This document shows, in pieces, positions 61,301-64,000 of a stretch of DNA of 64,000 nucleotides. Position 1 is the stretch's first letter, and each line of letters opens with the position of its first letter. This stretch comes from Nitrincola sp048264025 (GTDB taxonomy: Bacteria > Pseudomonadota > Gammaproteobacteria > Pseudomonadales > Balneatricaceae). Where the stretch lies: the NCBI RefSeq assembly GCF_048264025.1, contig NZ_JBLXDN010000001.1, positions 124,001-188,000 on the forward strand, read 5' to 3'. The notes beneath the pieces are model-generated. The model ran no database searches and was not told the origin of the DNA. It saw only the letters and a list, made by a program, of their open reading frames with translations. A program made the translations under genes and the position numbers.

Positions 61301-61735
61301 AGCAATCGCATGCACGGCCTTAGCCATACGCTTATCACTGTCTAAAATATGGTAGGCCAGCCATTGCGTAAGAAAAGAAAACAGCTCTTCAAGCAACTGG
61401 CTAAATGGAAGCTGGCTAGTGCGTAATAACTCAATTTCTTCAAAGAAAAGCTGATGGCTATCCACATGGCCAGAAAACCACTCATCACCGCCTAACGAAG
61501 CTTTCCAAATCGTTTCTTCAGTTCGGAAATGATAATCAGCATAATCGGACAACTCTGTAAGAATCTGCTCGATAGCCTGTTTAGAAACACCCTGCACATA
61601 TTGTTGTCCTAACTTGTTAAGCAAGGACACCAAATTACGATGCTGGTCATCAATAATCGCAATGCCCGTTTCAAGCTGCGAGTTCCAGGGGAAAATTTCA
61701 AATGCTGTATTCGCATCATCTGGAAGTGGGGTCAT
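58352..61735 (-). CDS. Hemerythrin-PAS-GGDEF-EAL c-di-GMP protein with CZB-like tail
   Basis: 1127 residues from ATG 61735 (a TTG lies two codons earlier). It is cytoplasmic, with no membrane helix. The bacteriohemerythrin domain (about 15-145) has all di-iron ligands: His in IDDQHRNL, HxxxE in YHFRTEE, HxxxH in HVDSHQLF and HxxxxD in YHILDSD. Three PAS domains (about 205-325, 325-445 and 447-570) lead to GGDEF (ARIGGDEFVLIL) and EAL (GAEALIRWQHP, DDFGTGYSSL). Both signature motifs are intact. A C-terminal ~110 residues resemble a CZB domain whose zinc-binding His are replaced. It likely links O2 or NO sensing to c-di-GMP turnover. Confidence 0.9.
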   Translation of the reverse strand: MTPLPDDANTAFEIFPWNSQLETGIAIIDDQHRNLVSLLNKLGQQYVQGVSKQAIEQILTELSDYADYHFRTEETIWKASLGGDEWFSGHVDSHQLFFEEIELLRTSQLPFSQLLEELFSFLTQWLAYHILDSDKRMAKAVHAIAEGLSLVDARQRADDEMRGATAILIKTVLSMYEKLSSQAMQLMHEKHARQQAEAALDLSEQRWKFLLQGSHEGFWEWAEQDAPPLLPEQLAQSLLQQAGAEQGDIHEDDLPQLRAALSDMWQPSHDEVKISYRIVLPTGALRWMELRGKVIQRDSMAKPQRLIGTREDITERELISHIIRLGHEALFITDTKNRITAVNQAFTVLTGYTQDAVLGQSPSMLASGLHTPEFFSRMWQVLQRTGLWEGDIWNQRPDGKRYALHLFIQRHDGADGSPSHYVATGYDVTERKHYEIELQDQRKRLQTALESVHGGTWEWDLATDELICDARWWEMLGFTLHDSGTTRIQFWQSAIHPDDVSRVSMLIDELILNSDELCEVEYRMQTQSGEWIWVRSLGRVMQRDAAGSAIKVVGINIDITQQRNHQQELEYVELHDVLTGLPNRNLFLQLLKNTMLTSEDDRRLMAVIYLDIDSFADINDQYGVETGDRLIVAISQRVRDSVREHQSLARIGGDEFVLILSGFNQEEEIVSPVKRLLMHLAEPMLINGYSLECSASIGIAFYPQAHKVDADGLIRQASQALYQAKQAGKNRYAVFDPDNDSMTRRKLEQIEAIHQGLLQHQFVLYYQPKVDMHSGHVSGAEALIRWQHPQKGLLLPGYFIPVIEQHHLSVEIGNWVLESVFQQLVQWSAVGLPKGFVVSVNIGVVQLHDPSFSEFLIDLLKRYPEVSANQVELEILETGAIEDMSYVSGLILELQSYGFTCSLDDFGTGYSSLTFLKNIPARTIKIDQSFIRTLPHDPEHFMIINSILGLAKSLNRQVIAEGVESILHGELLLELGFSAAQGFAIAKPMPAAVLPDWVSTWEPPQAWKKCRALPVDKIPLLLAEIEQRTWMVTLQQYFDGQIDRPPLLDGCAAVDGIMPQMCLPQASIDDVDWQNLQSRYKQLLEEARSLVALYQQGQIDRLQFHFAGFKTADKQFIHQLRLIRRES

Positions 61736-61933
61736 ATCCAAAGCAGCCTTATAGCCGATGTTATATTTCTTTAAGGAACATTATAGACCTGCAGACTATA
61801 ACCCTATATTTATCAAGGTGTAAATGCAGTCAGTACCAATCCTATATAGAGAGAATTTGCTCCCCCGTAGGTCATAGCTAAAATTTAATCAGTTTATTGA
61901 GCAATTCTACTGGTGACTTGGTTAGCATTAGAT

Positions 61934-61952
61934 GATAATGATTATTATTAAA
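61934..61952. promoter_or_regulatory. Fur-box-like site upstream of the ZIP transporter
   Basis: GATAATGATTATTATTAAA matches the 19-bp Fur consensus GATAATGATAATCATTATC at 15 of 19 positions. It ends 19 bp before the start codon, which is compatible with iron repression of the ZIP gene. I did not find a second copy nearby. Confidence 0.6.
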
Positions 61953-61971
61953 TATAAACAAGGAGCCTTTC

Positions 61972-62865
61972 ATGAATCACCGCATCCTGACATCTACCCG
62001 CTTCAGTGGTTCTCGGCTTCCACTTAACAAGCTCCTTGGAGCTTTGATTCTGGTTGCAGGGCTTGCGCTATTGATCTACCAACTGGTCGTACTGCTGCAA
62101 ACACGTGAGCTGGTCCGTTACGCATTTTATGCCGGGATGGTAGCGGCAGCTTCTACAGCAGCGGGTGCTTTCCTGGCGGTATTCGCCAATCGCATCTCTG
62201 AGCGTTTTCTCGACAGTCTAATGGGCTTTGGTGCCGGCGTGATGCTGGCCGCCAGTATTTTCTCACTGATCCTACCTTCCATGGACATAATGGAAGGCCA
62301 AAGCAGTAGCGGTCTCATGGCCTCCGGACAGGTTGCTCTGGCCGTGTTGATCGGTGCAGCCATGATGCTGCTTATCGAAAAAATAGTACCCCATGAACAC
62401 TTTATCAAGGGCTCAGATGGTATTTCCAGCACGCGTTTACGCCAAAGCTGGTTGTTTGTACTGGCTATTGCTTTGCACAACTTTCCGGAAGGTCTGGCTA
62501 TCGGTGCCGCTTACGCAGCCAATGATGGACATGGATTAGCCGTTGGAATTGCGATTCAGGATATGCCGGAAGGTTTTGTAGTTGCCATGGCACTGATCGC
62601 TGTGGGTTATACACGACTTTTCTCAATCGCTATCGGTGTACTGACGGGACTTGCAGAACCTGCCATGGCAATCATGGGTGCCACTCTACTGGAGTTCAGT
62701 ACACACCTTCTGCCCTGGGGGCTGGCAGGCGCAGCCGGCGCTATGTTGTTTGTCATTAGCCACGAAATTATTCCCGAATCACACCGCAAAGGGCACGAGT
62801 TTTACGCAACCAACGGACTCATTCTTGGATTTGTACTGATGCTGATGCTCGACACCGCGCTTTGA
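61972..62865 (+). CDS. ZIP-family metal transporter
   Basis: 297 residues with eight helices. The metal-binding helices carry HNFPEGLAIGAAYA and IAIQDMPEGFVVAMAL, and VISHEIIPESHRKGHE is in the last part. A variable loop has EKIVPHEHFIKG. ZIP proteins move Zn, Fe or Mn into the cytoplasm. An AAGGAG site precedes the ATG. The upstream Fur-like box suggests an iron (or iron/manganese) role, though ZupT-type members also carry zinc. A terminator follows. Confidence 0.9.
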   Translation: MNHRILTSTRFSGSRLPLNKLLGALILVAGLALLIYQLVVLLQTRELVRYAFYAGMVAAASTAAGAFLAVFANRISERFLDSLMGFGAGVMLAASIFSLILPSMDIMEGQSSSGLMASGQVALAVLIGAAMMLLIEKIVPHEHFIKGSDGISSTRLRQSWLFVLAIALHNFPEGLAIGAAYAANDGHGLAVGIAIQDMPEGFVVAMALIAVGYTRLFSIAIGVLTGLAEPAMAIMGATLLEFSTHLLPWGLAGAAGAMLFVISHEIIPESHRKGHEFYATNGLILGFVLMLMLDTAL

Positions 62866-62900
62866 CAACAGGTGACCCTAACCTTTGCTTCCGGTAGATT

Positions 62901-62928
62901 AAGGCCTTGATACAGGGCCTTTTGTTTT
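62901..62928 (+). terminator. Rho-independent terminator of the ZIP gene
   Basis: AAGGCC-TTGATACAG-GGCCTT is followed by TTGTTTT. The 6-bp GC-rich stem lies 36 bp after the ZIP stop and 20 bp before the next gene. Confidence 0.8.
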
Positions 62929-62946
62929 CCAGGGAGTCGTACCACC

Positions 62947-63561
62947 GTGAAATCAGCCAAGCTTTTTCATCATGCACCTGCTACACAACGCAATAGAGAT
63001 CCTATTCTCAAGGTTTTACAGACTTGTTTACCCGACCCGGCGAGCGTGCTGGAGATTGCTTCAGGTACTGGAGAACACGCAGTGTATTTATCCTCTAATC
63101 TGCCGCAGGTAATTCATTGGCAGCCTACCGATATTGACCCGACAGCAATCAGCAGCATTGAAGCCTGGCGGCAGCGCGACCATCATCCAAAGCTGCGGCC
63201 AGCTCTCCATCTGGATGTGATGGCTACTCCACAGATTATCCCGAGTGAGTACAACACCCTGCTAGCCATCAACATGATCCATATTGCACCCTGGCAAGCC
63301 GCTGAGGGGCTGATGAAATTAGCCCAAAGCCTGCTCTGCAACGAGGGTATCCTCTACCTCTATGGGCCTTTCTGGCAGGATGATGTCAGCCCTGTCGATA
63401 GCAACCTGGCCTTTGATGCATCACTGCGTCAGCGTAATCCACTCTGGGGGATCCGCAATCTGGAAGAGGTCACACACTTGGCTGAGGTGCATGGACTGGC
63501 ACGGCAAGCGGTCATTCCCATGCCAGCCAACAATTTATCGGTGATATTTCGGAAGGAATAA
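62947..63561 (+). CDS. DUF938 SAM-dependent methyltransferase-like protein
   Basis: 204 residues of the DUF938 family. HHAPATQRNRDPILKVLQ is the conserved N-terminal motif. VLEIASGTGEHAVYLSSNLPQ is SAM motif I and WQPTDIDPTAISSI the acidic motif. LLAINMIHIAPWQAAEGLM and GILYLYGPFWQDD complete the Rossmann core. The substrate is unknown. It begins with GTG. The gene is separated from azurin by a 9-bp inverted repeat. Confidence 0.88.
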   Translation: MKSAKLFHHAPATQRNRDPILKVLQTCLPDPASVLEIASGTGEHAVYLSSNLPQVIHWQPTDIDPTAISSIEAWRQRDHHPKLRPALHLDVMATPQIIPSEYNTLLAINMIHIAPWQAAEGLMKLAQSLLCNEGILYLYGPFWQDDVSPVDSNLAFDASLRQRNPLWGIRNLEEVTHLAEVHGLARQAVIPMPANNLSVIFRKE

Positions 63562-63593
63562 GTGAGTACGGCAGCGATACCACTGTACTCACT
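63561..63593. terminator. Inverted repeat between convergent DUF938 and azurin genes
   Basis: AGTGAGTAC (63561-63569) and GTACTCACT (63585-63593) are exact reverse complements with a 15-nt loop. There is no T run on either side, so it is a possible bidirectional terminator of low strength. Confidence 0.5.
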
Positions 63594-63613
63594 AAGCTAG
63601 CGCAAAGCCGTGT

Positions 63614-64000
63614 TTACTCGATGATAAACTTGCCTTTCATCAAGGCAAAATGACCTGGGAAGGAGCAAAAAAAGCTCAAGTCTTTGCCTTTCAAATCGGC
63701 CACTGAAAACTCAACGGAGGTACTCTCGCCTCCGCCGACCAACTCAGTTGCGGCCAAAACACGGTCATCACCAGCTGGCACGTAGTTATTGGCAGGCCCT
63801 GCAGCCATTGCGTCTTTAGCAAGATCGCTCAATTGATCTGTTTCAACTAACACCCAGTTATGCCCCATTGAGGTTTTCGGCAAGCTGCCACTGTGGGTCA
63901 GTGTCAAGGTAACGGTTTCACAGCCCGACGGAACGGTAAGTTCAGCTTCGGAATAACGCATCTGGTCAGTACTGTCGATACTCAATTCACAACTGGACGC
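63614..64000 (-). CDS. azu: Azurin, N-terminal part outside the window
   Basis: Periplasmic blue copper protein that carries single electrons to oxidases or denitrification enzymes. Visible sequence starts in the mature protein (A-S-S-C-E-L-S-I-D-S-T-D-Q-M), with the first disulfide Cys. The signal peptide and start lie beyond the window. A TTG five codons in (63985) is internal, not the start. Type 1 copper ligands are His in SMGHNWVL and Cys, His and Met in FFCSFPGHFALMKG. The other disulfide Cys is in VPSGCETV. It is convergent to the DUF938 gene. Confidence 0.95.
   Translation of the reverse strand, partial: ASSCELSIDSTDQMRYSEAELTVPSGCETVTLTLTHSGSLPKTSMGHNWVLVETDQLSDLAKDAMAAGPANNYVPAGDDRVLAATELVGGGESTSVEFSVADLKGKDLSFFCSFPGHFALMKGKFIIE

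Noticed and set aside
1..64000. CRISPR arrays, tRNA/rRNA genes, insertion sequences, prophage
   Set aside because: No regularly spaced direct repeats of CRISPR length, no cloverleaf or rRNA sequence, and no transposase, integrase or phage structural gene were seen.

Overview
The window reads as chromosomal DNA of a gammaproteobacterium. Supporting genes are ftsA/ftsZ, dsbB, sbcCD, the ydbH-ynbE-ydbL operon, a MocR regulator, ccoG (cbb3 oxidase assembly), HiPIP and azurin. Many sensory, c-di-GMP and respiratory genes suggest a free-living aquatic bacterium of the Oceanospirillales type. That placement is an inference from gene content. There is no rRNA, tRNA, CRISPR array, prophage or insertion sequence that I can support.

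Layout. 1-4.4 kb: the end of a response regulator, alr-ridA divergent from an Lrp-type regulator, folE2 and an RluA-type pseudouridine synthase. 4.5-7.5 kb: ftsA-ftsZ without their usual dcw neighbours, preceded by a repeat-rich AT-rich region. 7.5-15 kb: a small membrane protein, an O-methyltransferase, ydbH-ynbE-ydbL, dsbB, a DUF1853 protein and a MocR regulator. 14.6-20.1 kb: ccoG, a copper-type TonB receptor (OprC/NosA-like) and a SulP transporter. 20.4-26 kb: gcvP, an MFS permease and an AI-2E family permease. 26-30.7 kb: an ABC transporter with an AttH-like lipoprotein, then an AT-rich orphan. 30.8-37.4 kb: sbcDC, a Bcr-type efflux pump and an NfeD/SPFH pair. 37.4-40.5 kb: an octaheme cytochrome c with a membrane cytochrome b, then a HiPIP. 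40.6-44.6 kb: a CHASE-GGDEF protein, a hybrid histidine kinase and a periplasmic molybdopterin-fold protein. 44.9-51 kb: a tripartite tricarboxylate transporter (TctCBA) with an AbrB-family protein and a TctDE two-component system. 51-61.7 kb: a chemoreceptor, a fused SecDF preceded by a small ORF, and two large c-di-GMP proteins. 62-64 kb: a ZIP metal transporter with a Fur-like box, a DUF938 methyltransferase and azurin cut by the window end.

Most notable system. Immediately upstream of the fused secDF, on the same strand, is a small two-helix membrane protein (55415-55795) ending in Arg-Ala-Pro-Pro-Gln-Gln. RAPP near the C-terminus is the hallmark of a recently recognised class of ribosome-arrest peptides that regulate protein-localisation genes. 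The 63-nt gap to secDF and the last arrest codons contain inverted repeats that can fold into an mRNA stem. In that fold, C's of the Ala-Pro codons can pair with the G-rich ribosome-binding site of secDF. This matches the logic of VemP-SecDF2 in Vibrio and SecM-SecA in E. coli: failed export would prolong stalling, open the hairpin and raise SecDF synthesis.

Other signals. Three 19-bp near-identical sites lie at exactly 32-bp spacing upstream of ftsA, with a weaker fourth. A 15-bp perfect palindrome sits in place of a ribosome-binding site before sulP. A hemerythrin-PAS-GGDEF-EAL protein carries what looks like a degenerate CZB domain. Copper and electron-transfer genes (CcoG, OprC-like receptor, azurin, HiPIP, octaheme cytochrome) recur across the window.
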